Positions 34,805 through 46,823 are shown, counted from the first letter of the stretch. The stretch: DNA of 64,000 nucleotides from Cryptomeria japonica (GCF_030272615.1 NC_081410.1:127147140-127211139); one strand, 5' to 3'. The notes: generated from the letters alone by a model not told the origin. A program made the numbers and translations.

Positions 34805-35756
34805 TTATTTTAAATCATCGAGATTCTCTTTGAATCCAATAATGTGTCGGCATGCTCTCTTATCAATCACCCAGGTATTAGGGTTGGTTGAAACTTGACT
34901 TGAAAGGGCTGAGTAGAATACAAGTCTCTTTGAATTATTTTCTCCCCTTGATTTTCCAACTTCTGCAATGGAGGGTTGAGACTTTACTCTATCTGGGCAT
35001 TTAATGGCATAGTGCCCATATTCATCACATCGAAGCATTGGACCTTGGTCATATCCCTCTTTCTTTTGTGAGAGTGTTTTCATTTATTTCCTTTAGGTTA
35101 TTTGTCCTTCTTTCCTTTAAAACTTCTTTTCTTTCCTTTTTTGTGTGAGGAAGAATTTAGAACATGAATGTCTTTATTTGAGGTGTTTTGATTATCCCCT
35201 CTTGTGATAAGCCTGGATTCCTCTTGGATACAATTGGTCTTCAATCTATCAAATTTAGGTAGTTTAGCACAAGCACTAATTCCTTAGATGAATCCTTCCC
35301 ATGATCCTGGTAGCCCATTTAGTGCTCCTTACTATCTATGGTATGACCAATAGTGGAGAGTTGGTCTTGTAACTCCGTAATTCTCATGAAAGATGAAGTG
35401 ATGGATTCACTTTTATGCATCTTTATGTGATGGAGTTTCTGCTTTAAGGATAGAGCCTTGCTAGTGTTGTTAATTTCATACATGTTTTCCAATGTTGAAA
35501 ACATCTTATATGTTGTATCTAATTTGGAGATTATAGGCACTATGTGATCTTTTACTGCATCTACCAATATATTCATAGTTTTATTATTGTTCTTAATCCA
35601 TAATCTTTGCTCATCTTCATCTTCTGGCATGGTTGAATCTTTATGCACGAGAGTCTCTAATTCTTGTTCTCTTAGGGTAATCATAATCTTGAATTTCCAA
35701 GAGACAAAATTGGATGCACCTTCAAGATGGTCCTCAAATCTGACCCCATTTTCCAT
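34805..35756 (-). pseudogene. Copia-2 Gag and protease remnant
   Basis: 35756-35319 is a copia Gag (UBN2-type) domain beginning MENGVRFEDHLEGASNFVSW. 35083-34805 holds a CCHC-like knuckle (CDEYGHYAIKCPDR, first Cys not visible) and the protease site as WVIDKRACRHIIG. Copia proteases normally have D-S/T-G at this place; here it is D-K-R, so the catalytic loop is lost. Stops separate the pieces. Confidence 0.8.
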
Positions 35757-35844
35757 TTAGAGATAAATGTGAGATATGAAAGATTATATGTAATTTCTTT
35801 TATTTCTTTTATTGCTTTAATCCAATATGACCTTCCTTAGACAA

Positions 35845-35856
35845 GCTCTGATACCA
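35845..35856 (-). other. Copia-2 primer binding site
   Basis: The minus strand reads TGGTATCAGAGC directly after the LTR end (tRNA-Met type). Confidence 0.85.
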
Positions 35857-36276
35857 TGTTAATTTATATCAGATTTGAATGCAATGCTTTAATCATAATA
35901 ATCATAGTTAATTTTGCCCTATGTTTGATTCTTATTGATTATGATCTCTGATGTGAACAGGTATGAATCTTAAAGTACCACTGTGTATTGATATATGCAA
36001 AGTTCTAAAGAAAAACACGGGTTATAATTTCCAATCTGGTTGTATGATATTTTTTTATTTCTATATCATTGTTCTTGGCAGCCTCCCTCCATATATAAGA
36101 AGGGAAAGAGGCATGCCTCTACGTGGAACGAGCTCCATGTAGAGACATGTTTCTATAGAGACATTTCTCCAATGATCCGTGGAGGCTAATACAATTTGAC
36201 TTTGATGCTTGCATTATCTAACAAGTCGATTAATATATCAACTAATGGGTATAATATTTATATTTAATAATCAACA
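35857..36276 (-). repeat. Copia-2 5' LTR
   Basis: 420 bp, plus-strand ends TGTTAATTTATATC and AATAATCAACA. It matches 31558-31962 along its length, with many scattered substitutions. Confidence 0.85.
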
Positions 36277-38528
36277 ACAAAATATGAAAGAAAATACAAT
36301 CCTAAGCATGCATATCAAGAGAGATATTAAACAGATTATAGCAAGCATACAAAAATGGAGAAAAGACACAAAACACTCCCAAATGATTGCCAACATGCTC
36401 ATAGTTGCTCCTCCCTTGTTCCTCTCCTCTCCAAGTTCCACATGAGTGTAGCTCTCAGCAACTTTTTGTACTATTATGGATGTCTTATGGAGGTTCAAGA
36501 TTATGTAAATGCAAGTGTAAACAAACTAATTATGAAAGAAAGCACCTAATTATCTATGTTAATTTTAACCAAAATAATAAAGTAATTATTCCTAAATGCT
36601 CTCTCAATTTTACTATAGGTTAGATGCATACAAGATTTGTGGATCTAGATTATGAAGGAGTGGGATCTATTTATAGGGAAAATAGAGCAATGGATGGTTG
36701 AGATTAGGTAATCTCAACAAGGGTAAGGATTGATGGGTTTGTGATCCATGTGAGGGCTATCAACCCAATCCTAAGATGACAAATGTCAACATGAGATGGC
36801 TTGAGAGGAGAGGGAAGAAGCATTAAATGCTTGAGATGACTTGAAGGTTACCTTAGGATGTAAGGTTAGGCTTGATTTTAATGAATAAAGCCTTTATCCA
36901 ATTAATAATGCCTCTATCCAATGGACAAACTCTTGTGCAAGAGTTACTGAGGATAACCACGGTCAAAGCAATAAATGCTTGAAGAGACCCATGAGTTAAA
37001 TGAGGGTTGAGTTAGAGGGAAAGTCTCTAACCATGTGGATGAGTTGAGTTTAACAATTAATGGTCATGTAGGAGCCATAAATAGTTATGTAAGAACCATT
37101 AATGGTTTGGAAGACTTTAGGGGTTAACTTGTTGAAGACATAAAGCCTTTTATGATTTTCAAAGACCTTGAGGCTTTGAGAAGTGACTCCAAGTTGCTTA
37201 GGAATGTGACAATAATTAGGGGTTGGGATTAGGCTAATTTAGGATGGATTAGAAGAGTCTAGAATGGGTTAGAAGAGTCTAGAAGAGTCTAGTGGGTTTT
37301 GTTGGCATTGTACACTCTAATGAGAATTGAAGGTGTTGTCATTGATGGAAACTTTGTTGAAACCTTCAGGCAACCTTGTGGCACTCATCTGGTAAACCAC
37401 CGATAGGCACAACCACCGACAAGCATAGACATCGGCACTGGTAGACACTTCACTGACAGTGACAACAATGTATACCGACACCCCAGCTGACAGGAACAAA
37501 CTTTTGTTTATTGTATTTAATTGTAAATATCTTTTGTAAAGCCGACATGGCATATTGTATTAGACTCATATATAAGTATGAGTTCTCATAAATCATTTGA
37601 ATATATAGAGGATGGACATGGACAAGGTAGAAGTGATAAGTGAATATTAAGGCAGATTTTGTATAAGGTTATGGTTATAGTATGAGCTTAAACTCGTACT
37701 GAACTTGGCATAGCGGATGTTGAAGTGTAGCAGTACATTATATTGGATTCTCATAATCAATTTTCTAAGTCAGTGAGACTTCCATTTTGTATTTGAGCGG
37801 TGAGCTCTAGGTAGTTGGCCTTCCTGCATGTGCAGGCACCACATTGTAAGTAATATCCATTCATTGGAAAGTGAGTGAATATTGTGGGTCACAAATCCCA
37901 CCGAGGTTTTTCCCACACCGGGTTTCCTCGTTAAAAATCTTGTGTTATGGTGTGTTTTCTATGTTGTCTTTATTGTTCCTATTTACTCCATTAATTCTAA
38001 TTTATCGGTACATAGTTTTGGAATGCAAAACACATTATAAGGTCAAATATTTTGTTAACCAGTTAGATACTGATTCACCCCCCACCCCCATGCCCCCCCC
38101 CCCCCCTCGCGCCCTCTCAGTATCTTTGGGACTGTCATTAATCCTAACAGGTTTGGTGGGTGAAAGAAAATAGGATTTTAATTAAAATAAAATTCATTAT
38201 TTCAACCAAATAGCTGCAACTTGCATTTGTAGGAGAATGCAAGTGGGGGGGGGTTAGTTTAGGGATTTAAATAAATATTTTATTTATTTATTTAAATGAG
38301 GAAAATGGGGTTAAATTAAATAAATATGCTTTATTCATTTAATTGATTGTTAGAGTGTGGCTTAATGGATTAATTCAAATAAATTGAATAATTTATTTAG
38401 TTAATAGAAGAAGAGGTTGAGGATGAATTAATTAAATATCAATTTAATTAACTGATTATTGATGGTTAAAATAATCAAATAAATATTAAATATTCATTTA
38501 ATTAAGTGGACAGATTTATGTGACTACA
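36277..38528 (-). repeat. Tat-B 3' LTR, interrupted by a solo LTR
   Basis: Matches 58074-59436 closely except for an 855-bp insertion. The inner end is TGTAGTCACATAAATC (minus) right after the PPT. The outer ~75 bases, present in the other LTR, are missing where Copia-2 abuts. Both copies have a G-run (38246 and ~59206) and TTAATTAAAT-rich sequence. Confidence 0.85.
37300..38149 (+). repeat. Solo LTR of the NA1 family
   Basis: 850 bp from TGTTGGCATTG to AATCCTAACA, flanked by GGTTT at 37295-37299 and 38150-38154. The Tat-B 5' LTR at 59110-59114 shows the same site with a single GGTTT, a natural empty site. It was left by recombination between the two LTRs of a full element. Contains GAGGTTTTTCCCACACCGGG and a C-run near its end. 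Confidence 0.95.
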
Positions 38529-38544
38529 TTTGCCCCTCTTTGAT
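38529..38544 (-). other. Tat-B polypurine tract
   Basis: The minus strand reads ATCAAAGAGGGGCAAA directly before the 3' LTR. Confidence 0.75.
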
Positions 38545-40493
38545 ATGGTGTGGTTTATCGCGTCATTTCAAAGAAATAAAAATAGGTGTGAGGAAATATG
38601 CCCCATGAATGTTAATTTAGTGGGTGGTATGCCCCCTCAAGAGATGGGCCGAAAAAATTTCAAAAAATCGGGCGATCTCTCAAAAAGGAGAAAGAAGTTG
38701 ATGGGAGGTAGAATAAAAGAAACTAGAAAGAATGGCGAAAGAATGGGAGAAGACGGAGTGAATACAGAGAAACGACAAGTCACTGAGTACCCTTAGGTCA
38801 TGCAGGACATACAGTGCAAATGTAGTGTTTGCTTTTGATTGATATTGTACAATTGATCAAAATTGGTTGGACAATCTGGTGCAATCAGTTGAATTGCCCC
38901 GATTGAGTCAAAGTGTGACAGTTGAGGTCAATTGTTCGCTTGGAAAGGATAAAGTCTGAGTAAGTGAATCAAAGTGACCTGTTGTGACTTAGACAATTGT
39001 TATAATTTTTTGATGAAGTCAAGGTATCTGAAGTAAAATACTCGTTGAGACTTAGACAATTGATGTAATTGTCTGTGTTAATTATGTTTGATTGATTGAT
39101 CAATTGATGGTGTTTGCATTGTAGGTTGGTTGTGATGAGTCATAGCAGCCTCGTTGACACTAGGTCATTGTAATAAATGCTTGTTGTAGTCTAGGATTGC
39201 CATAATCGATTATCTATTGAGACCCGAAGATACTTGATCAAAAAGTATTTGTTGATAGTCTAGGTGTGCATGAGTCGATGTACCTATGTAGACAGAGTAA
39301 CTTACTTGATTGGGTTTATGGGACACGATGTAGGGTATGTGATGTTGATTATCGAGATGGGGGTGGTGAGGGGGGGATTTAGTGTTAGATAGAAGGTATG
39401 GAGGACCTAGGATGGGAAATGATGCATGGTATGCAATTATGATGATGACCTAGAGAGGAAGGTTGAGGGGGATGATTAAATGTTAGATAGAAGGTATGGA
39501 GGGCCTAGGACTCATTCTTGTGGAAGAGGATCCACAAAATAGAGTATGCATTCTCATGACTATGTATGAATGATATGCAGCGATATGGATTTATGGATGG
39601 ATGGAATGCAATGGAATGCAATATATACAAATGAGATGAAATGGCGATCCATAGATTATTCATAGTTCTTTATTTTTCATCATCGAGCATTGTAGGATCA
39701 TTCTTGTCCGAGGTAGCAGGAACCAATTTTGAGCATTTCACCTGTAAGCAAGCATTATAGACAAGGAAAAGTTACCCTCCATTCTGGTTCATGCTCAAAT
39801 GGTCGAGGTATATGTTGTAGTCAGTAAGCCATAGTGATCCATGACTATATTTCACATATGATCACCTAGCTTAGTGAACTTCCCATGTAGACACCATTAG
39901 TACATGCCCCAAAAATTCATTGGATCAATCTGCAGACATCAAAAAAAGAAAAAGATATTAGGAACCATCTTGACTACTCTAATCACTTGTGGATATTCTG
40001 GAGTAGCCTAGGAACCTTGTATATATAAATAAGTAAATACAAAATCGACCAAGTACTTATCAACCAAACCGAATTTTCTTGTAATGCAGAATCCACTTCC
40101 ATCAGTAGGTTAAGAGCATTGCCCCCAGTTAGATGGTGTTATAAAAGTGTGACGCGGGACACATGAAGGAATAATCCTAATTGCAGATCAATAACAAGCC
40201 ATGGTACAAATGATGGGTGAATGGATGCAATCGATGTGATCGCAACAAGTTTGAAAGACAATGGAGCCATAGCCCTTATGAGTGGTGCCTGTTTGCCAGG
40301 TTTTCACCATCGTACTTACCCAAAGTGCCACCAGACTTGTTTTCACCATTTGGATGAATGATTTTTCTTTATTATTTTCTTGATTTTTTTTTAAATTTTT
40401 TTTGGTATTTTCTTCAGGACATTTTATAAATGTTTTTATTATTTTTTGATGTATTTCAAGGATCTTGATGCCCTGTACAACTTATTTATGAAA
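38545..40493 (-). other. Tat-B 3' non-coding region
   Basis: Lies between the integrase end and the PPT. I see no convincing ORF; repeated GTCTAGG/GACTTAGACAATTG-like phrases occur at 38980-39250. Long untranslated regions are common in Tat elements. Confidence 0.5.
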
Positions 40494-41740
40494 TCATTTG
40501 AGGTGCATGCTATTGATCGGATTTGCTAATTGTTCACCTTCTGAAGTTGCCAACTGATATGCCCTAGACTTGAATAGAGCATAGATAACATATGGACCCA
40601 ACCAGTTGGATTCAAACTTGCCCTAATGGTCTTTGTTTGGTTGGTTGCGAGGATTCTCCCTGAGAACAAGATCTCCTACTTCAAATGTGCGAGGTTTTAC
40701 TCGATGATTGTAGCTTATGCTCATGCGCTGCTAATAAACTTTGAGGTGGTTGTATGCAACTTGTCACTTTTCATCAAGCAGTTCCAAGTCTTGAAGATGT
40801 GAGACTTGGTATGCTTCATCATCTATTAGATTGCACAAAGAAACCCATATAGATGGTATTTCAACCTCAATAGGCAAGATAGCTTATGTTCCATAGACCA
40901 GTGAGTAAGGAGTTGTGCCTATAGGGGTTCGAATGCTAGTTTGATATGCCCATAGTGCTGGATTTAAGCGAATGTGCCAATCACAACCAGCATCATTTAC
41001 TGTATTTTTAAGGATTCTCAATATGTTCTTGTTGGATGCTTCGGCCTGACCATTGCCTTGTGGGTAATATGGGGTGGAAAAGCGATGTTGGATGTGAAAC
41101 TTCTCACAAAGTTCATAGACATCCTTATTTTTAAAAAGAAGTTCATTAAATATGATGATGGACATGGGTACACCATAATAGAAGATGATGTAATTAAGGA
41201 TGAATGAGGCGATCTATTTACCAGTGACTTGGGTAAGTGGAACGGCTTTGATCCACTTTGTGAAGTATTTGGTGGTATGGTCGTTGGATAAAGATGGATG
41301 GATTTTTTCCACAAGGTCAAGTCCCCATTGACAAAAGGGCCATAGTGTTGTGATTGGTTGAAATTCCTGTGCTGGTGCATGTATCAAGTCTCCATGAACT
41401 TGGCACTTCTTGCATTTTCTAACAAAATAGTAGGAGTCTTTTTCCATGGTGGGCCAATAGTATCTAGCGCGCATGATTTTATTTGCTAGGGAAGGGCTGC
41501 TTGAGTGAGCCCCACAAATTCCTTCATGTAACTCTTCCAAGGCCTTTTTTATCTCATCTTGTTCCAAACATCAAAGGAGAGTACCATCAAGATTTCACCT
41601 GTATAGGGTTTCAACAATGATGGTGTATCAAGCGGTTTGGTAGATGAAGGTTTTTCGTTGGTTATTTGATTGGTTGGGGGGAAGGGTGTGATCACGTAGG
41701 TAAGTGAAGAAATCACCATACCATGGGGATTCAGAACCGA
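40494..41740 (-). pseudogene. Tat-B integrase (degenerate)
   Basis: The zinc-binding part is at 41567-41400 (HEGICGAHSS, YYWPTMEKD, CKKCQ), then core pieces (GLDLVEKIHPSLS; 41165-40884 with FSTPYYPQGNGQAEASNK) and a C-terminal region down to about 40494 (VKPRTFEVGDLVL, SNWLGPYVI). Several stops, and a gap between the D residues caused by frameshift. It would insert the cDNA; it is not active here. Confidence 0.8.
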
Positions 41741-41869
41741 CAAGGTGACATATCATTTCAATTTCAGGGATATCATATGTGAGGATCCAAAGTTGTTCTA
41801 CCAAGAACTCATAGCGTGTTGAATTTTGCAGAACATCCAGGAGAGATACAATTGTAGCCATTACGTCGG

Positions 41870-42305
41870 CAACTCAATTCAGATCTCTAGGTACTTGCTC
41901 AAATGTGATAGTTGTAAATGATTCTTTGTAACTATCTGCCATCCTTTTATATGGCATGAGTTTATCATCCTTAGTTTGATATTGATCGGTGACTTGTCAG
42001 ATTACTAGCTGAGAATCTCCATGTACCTGTAGCTCTTTTAGATGCTATTGTATAGCCAATCTGAGTCTTGTGATCAAGGACTCAAATTCTGTTATGTTAT
42101 TGGTGTATGAGAAAGTGAGCCTATATGACTTCAAGATGTTGTCACCTTGAGGCGTGATGAAAAGAATACCTTCCCCCGAGCCATGTCTAGTATACGAGCC
42201 ATCAAAATATACCTTCCAAGGTTGTGTATCTATGATCATGAAGATCTCTTCATCTGGAAAGTTGGAAAAAAGAGGATGGTCACCTACGAGGGGTGCCTCA
42301 GCCAA
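41870..42305 (-). pseudogene. Tat-B second RNase H (aRNH-type)
   Basis: WKVYFDGSYTRHGSGEGIL begins the domain, with NNITEFESLI and VHGDSQLVI further on, supplying the expected D, E, D residues. Its position directly after the gypsy RNase H and before integrase is the arrangement known for the Tat lineage, in which an additional RNase H was acquired. Three stops interrupt it. Confidence 0.8.
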
Positions 42306-42830
42306 CTAATCTGCAATAGCTTGCCCCTTAATAGCATTGCGGTCCACATACTCTATATCAAATTCACTCAAGATCATAACCCATTTGGCCAAGCGGCCTA
42401 CTAATGTTGCCTTGTTGAGTAGGTATTTGAGTGGATTGATTTTGGTGATGAGTTGTACCTTGTGTGTTAACATGTAGTGCCTCAATTTGGTGGCTGCTAA
42501 GATAATTGCTAGGCAAGCTGACTTAATAGGTGTGTAATTGAGTTCATATCCTACCAATGTGCGAGAGATATAGTATACAACACAATCTTTTCCTTCTGCA
42601 TTGTGTTGTGCTAGAAGTACTCCTAATGTTGTATTTGTAACTAAAATATATAGCAATAGAGGTCTATTTGGATATGGTGGGATCAACAACGGTGTATTCA
42701 TCAGGTAGTCTTTAAGCATTTGGAATGCTTGTTGGCACTTTGTATCCCGTTGAAAGCAGATATTCTTGTGTAACAAATGTGCAAAGGGATGACACGTATC
42801 AGCCAATTGTACAATGAATCTCTGAATTGA
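42306..42830 (-). pseudogene. Tat-B gypsy RNase H
   Basis: Open for 166 codons from 42806: CQQAFQMLKDYL, RPLLLYILVTNTTLGVLLAQ, CVVYYISRTL, YTPIKSACLAIILAATKLRHYM, LAKWVMILSEFDI. The first catalytic Asp, normally in a D-A/T-S-type motif, reads Asn here (VTNTTLG). In Tat elements this ancestral domain is often degraded while the second RNase H takes over. Confidence 0.8.
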
Positions 42831-43039
42831 TTGTAGTCACCCTTGTAGTGTCCTTAACTAACTGATGTTCTTGGGAGGTGACATTTCCATGATTTCTTTG
42901 ACTTTCACCGGATCTACTTCAATGCCTTTTCTTAAGACAATGTATCCTAAGAGATTCCTAGAGGTTACTCCAAAGACACATTTCTTTGGATTTATATGGA
43001 CATGATATTGCTCTAATATGTCAAAGATTTGACCCAGTA

Positions 43040-43768
43040 TTGCCAGATGACCCTCTCATGTTAATGATTTAGCTGCTAAATCATTGACGTGATCTTCCAT
43101 TATAGTGTGCATGATGTCATGAAAGATGGTAGTCATAGCTCTTTGATATGTTACCCCTGCATTTTTTAGACCAAATGGCATCACATTCCAACTGTAGGTT
43201 CCCCATGGACATGTGAAAGTGGTTTTATGTTGATCCTCTAGAGAAATCTTGATCTGGTTGTACCCTGAAAAGCCATCCATAATAGAAAGCATTGCATGAC
43301 CCATTCGTTGTTAGATCGACAATCATGTCGATGTTTGGTAAGGGAAAATCATATGTAGGGAATGCCTTGTTCAAATCTCTGAAGTCTGTATAGATATGGA
43401 TGCCCCCATTAGGTTTCTTGACATGTACGATGTTGGAGATCTAGTCTACATAATCGATGGGTCTAATGAAACCAACATCCAAGAGATTTTTGAGTTCTGC
43501 CTTGACAAGCAATCTGTGGGTGCATATTTCTAATCTTTTGTTTGATAGGTTTAGCTCATTCTGCCACGGTTAGGTGATACATGACCAAATCAGGATCTAA
43601 GCCAAGCATGTCTGCATAAGACCATGCGAAGTTGATTTGACGCTTCTGGAAGAATTCCACAAATTTTGGTTGTTCCTCTAGAGTTAGTAGAGATGCCAAA
43701 TGTATTTGGTGAGGATTCTCAGGGGTCCCCAAATTTAATTCTTTTGTTTCTTTGATTTGGATGCTCAA
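43040..43768 (-). pseudogene. Tat-B reverse transcriptase (degenerate)
   Basis: Connection and start of RT at 43768-43556 (FFQKRQINFAWSYADMLGLD). After frameshifts come HVKKPNGGIHIYTDFRDLNK (about 43420) and 43304-43056 (DGFSGYNQIKIS, TFTCPWGTYSWNVMPFGLKN, FHDIMHTIMEDHVNDL). The catalytic YVDD-type motif reads HVND, so one catalytic Asp is lost and the enzyme is inactive. Confidence 0.85.
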
Positions 43769-44026
43769 TCTCTCCTGATTTGTACTAGAGGGGAGGATGT
43801 CAAACCTTTCATCCTTAGGTACCTCAGAGAGGTTTTCACCTTTCGATACGCTCTTTATTTTTACTTTTTTGGGATCAACAAGTGTTGTTGTGTGGTTTTC
43901 ACTAGAAGATCCATGTTTTATTGTGATATTTTTGCAGTTGAAAGGTTTGGCATCTTCCCCAAAGTATGATGTGCTAGTAAGTTCGATGGTAAATCCAATT
44001 TTATGATTCCCACTTGGTATGTTATC

Positions 44027-44869
44027 TCATAATTTCAAAAAGTCTATGACCGCCTCGTCATTTTGGAAATGGTCATGGTATGGGGGATTGGGTTGATTCC
44101 ATTCAATGAGTTCAGAATGGATAATAGGCATTACCTCATCAATTAAATTGAGTTTGTGGGAGGCGTCAGTGAGGGTTAATAAAATGGTGTGAAGGTCATT
44201 GATGGTACTCTCCTCGTCAGATTCTGGTGTAGGATTCTTCATATGGTCTGTGGAAGGTGCTTCTAGTGCAGGAATCCAAAAGGTTTTAATCCATGCTTCT
44301 CCATAAATAGGTATATCTTTGTGAGGTGGAGGGGGTGATGTGTCTTCCTCATTTGAAGTATTTAGATGCACTGAATCAAATTCCCACTCATGCAAGTCTA
44401 TTTCTGAATCACTCTCTAGCATCTGATTATTGTACCATGGGGGGATGTCTTGTGAGTTGAAAAGTGTAATATTGGTCATAGTTTTATGCACTTCTGGAGG
44501 TGGTATTGTTGGTATTGTTGGCGTTGTTGATGGTGTTATCAGCTCGGTTGGTGTTGCTAGTACTGCTAATACTACTGATGGTGTTATCGGTTTTGTAGGT
44601 AAAATTATTGGTGTTGTGGGTAGGATTATTGGTGTTATAGGTAGGATTATTGATTCTATTGGTGGGATTGTCGGGGCTGTAGGTAGGATTATTGGTGCTA
44701 TTGGTGGGATTATGGGTATTGTAGGTGTTTTCATTGGCGTAGTTGGTGCTACTGATGCTAAGGATGGGATTATCAGTTTTGTTGGTGGAGTTGGTGCTAT
44801 TGATGCTACTAATGGGATTATCAGTTTTGTTGGTGCAGTTGGTGTTGTGGGTGCCATAGATATAATCAA
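44027..44869 (-). pseudogene. Tat-B Pro/Thr/Ile-rich linker between G-patch and RT
   Basis: 280 open codons. The first ~130 residues are imperfect repeats of units such as PTTPTAPTKLIIP and PTTPIILPT. The rest is acidic with DSEIDLHEWEFDSV and YHDHFQNDEAVIDFLKL. The latter phrase resembles linkers before RT in plant Tat elements. The opposite-strand Gly/Val-rich ORF is its shadow. No known domain. Confidence 0.6.
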
Positions 44870-44893
44870 GGATGGCCTCTTTAGAGTTGTTGG

Positions 44894-45424
44894 CTAATAT
44901 AGAGGTTTGTTGGGTTTCCCTTTGAATCTAAGCTTAGGAAGAGACTCCTTTTGAAAACCAACTCCAATTTTGTCTCTGGGTTTTAACTCTAGTTGTAAGG
45001 GCTTGTGTTGTAATTTCTTGCAAGGTCTCAAAGCACTCTGGCCATCATAGCCCATTCTTTGCATGATAGTAAGGCCTTTGCCATATTTCTCTATGGGGAG
45101 CGTAGCTATTGGTATTTCTTTGGCGATGGGGTCTTTGTAGATCCATTTTGTTATGTCTTCATCCATGGTTTCTTCCTCTTGACTTTTACTAGGGATGAAT
45201 TGCGCCAAAGTGCATGCTTGCTTGGCCAGTGGTGGTCGAAGAAACTTTTGAGGTTTGCCATGAGTTCTAGGGGAGATGAGTAATTTCCCAACACAAAAGA
45301 GTTGGCCAAGATTATATTCCCCGGGACCTTCCTCAACCATTTTTATTTTCAAATTCTCTTGCTTTGGTATAGGGATGATTGAGCTGGAAAGAGAAGCTAG
45401 ATTAACATATGATGTGGAAAGGAT
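44894..45424 (-). pseudogene. Tat-B G-patch domain segment
   Basis: The protein between protease and RT continues from the other side of Copia-1, with frame preserved across the target site. It includes QLFCVGKLLISPRTHGKP and IATLPIEKYGKGLTIMQRMGY, then KPRDKIGVGF. The spacing of Gly and aromatic residues fits a G-patch, a short RNA-binding and helicase-activating module known downstream of protease in some plant gypsy elements and retroviruses. Confidence 0.65.
45420..45424. repeat. Target site duplication AGGAT (left, Copia-1)
   Basis: AGGAT before the left LTR equals AGGAT at 52647-52651 after the right LTR. Confidence 0.95.
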
Positions 45425-46821
45425 TGTTGGCATATGATGAACCGACATGTTGATATGATGATAATGTATGTTGTCATTCATGTCAATAAGTGCAAGTGAA
45501 CCGGTATTTAGATTGGAAGAAGTTGGTGAACCAGCATGAAGAGATGCAGTGAACCAATGTCTAGGTTTAACTAAGTGTGACTACCAGTTGGTAGTCTCAG
45601 CTCTAGGGTTTCTGGTTTAGCAATCTTGCTTGTGCGATGCAACCGATGACATTTTTGTGATGAGTTAGCTAAGAGATGAAGATGAGATTGTGATTCCACG
45701 TCAGCTTTGTACATGTGAAGGATTTCCTTGAGGATCTTGCATGTGAAGATTGATTGCATTAAATATCTACCTCGGGAATGAACATTCTTCTTAGTGGTAT
45801 GAGAAGAAAGCGTGATGAGTTATTGATTTCTATGTGCGGTGAAGAATGGATGGTGCATATTGTCTTGTGATCTGTTAAAAATTGTATTGCACTATGCAAA
45901 GTGTTTGGAGGATCAGGATTGGACTGCTTGTATTGTAAACCTAAAATGCTTAGGGTTTAGGGTTTATGCTACCAAACTAATTGTTGTCTATAAGGTCGAT
46001 GATGTTTGTTATTGTAAGTTGTTGGAAAATGTTGTGTGTGTATCCAAGTGATGAGATACTTGTCAGACTAGTGAGAGAAAACTGTAGAGTGTGATTGCAG
46101 AGTAGAGGAACTAAAAAGGATCTGCCTTAGCATATAGTGCTATTATCATATCAAAACTTTACCTATTATCTTCTGACCATTTCAATAGAAGGAAAATCCC
46201 TTTGTCGGGTAGCTTTAATAGGATTACTATAAATCCTCTAACTAGGTGACTCAAGTTCATTGAGTTCTTTAAACCCTCTAGCAAGGTAACCTTTAATAGG
46301 GTATATAGTCATCCCTAAACTGGGTGATCTTTAACAAGATTGGTTCCTAGCAGAACCTTATTATAAAGTCTTTAATCGAACTAGGCTCCTAACAAAGTGA
46401 GCTTCAAAAGAGTTCAAAAAAAAGCTTGTGCGTATTCATCCCCATCGTAGTTTTTCCCATTTGGGTTTCCATGTGAAAAATCTGTGTCATGAGTGGTTCC
46501 TTTTTAATGTGATCATTAAGTATTCTTTGTTTAAGTGATTATGCATGCAGAGCTAATGTTTATGGTATTGTTGACACACCACATGCATATGTTTATGGGT
46601 GAAGTAGTTATCAAGTATTGAATGTATCTGAAGGGTTCAGCTTTACCATTTTATGTTGTCTAAGATCTTACTGTGTCTAACTGGTATTGCCATGGTTAAG
46701 TTCAGTAATGAAGACAACCGGATAGCATTAGTTTAACTTAATAAGTTTTTATACGTACTGATTAACCCCCCCCCCCCTCTCAGTACCAATTAAGGTATCT
46801 GTTGTCCATCATTATTCATCA
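45425..46821 (+). repeat. Copia-1 left LTR
   Basis: TGTTGGCATATGATGAACC to CATTATTCATCA. It contains GTAGTTTTTCCCATTTGGG near 46447, a box like that in NA1 LTRs, and a run of short CTTTAA(C/T)NGG phrases at about 46205-46400. Confidence 0.9.
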
Positions 46822-46823
46822 AT

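Larger units (their letters stand above)
31558..36276 (-). mobile_element. Copia-2: Ty1/copia element with most of RT deleted
   Basis: The minus-strand order is 5' LTR (35857-36276), PBS, gag, protease, integrase, a fused RT-finger/RNase H remnant and 3' LTR (31558 to ~32075). Both LTRs begin TGTTAATTTATATCAG on the plus strand. The flanks (GCAGG on the left, ACAAA on the right) do not form a target duplication, so the ends may come from different insertions or have been rearranged. It is defective: protease and RT are damaged. A second copy of its 3' interior is at 61063-62205. Confidence 0.85.

Noticed and set aside
36209-36623. Small ORFs repeated at 58071-58364
   Set aside because: They lie in the two Tat-B LTR copies. 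The repetition reflects LTR homology, not coding conservation.
44430-44897. Plus-strand Gly/Val/Ile-rich ORF of 155 codons
   Set aside because: Exact shadow of the minus-strand Pro/Thr-rich repeat linker of Tat-B.
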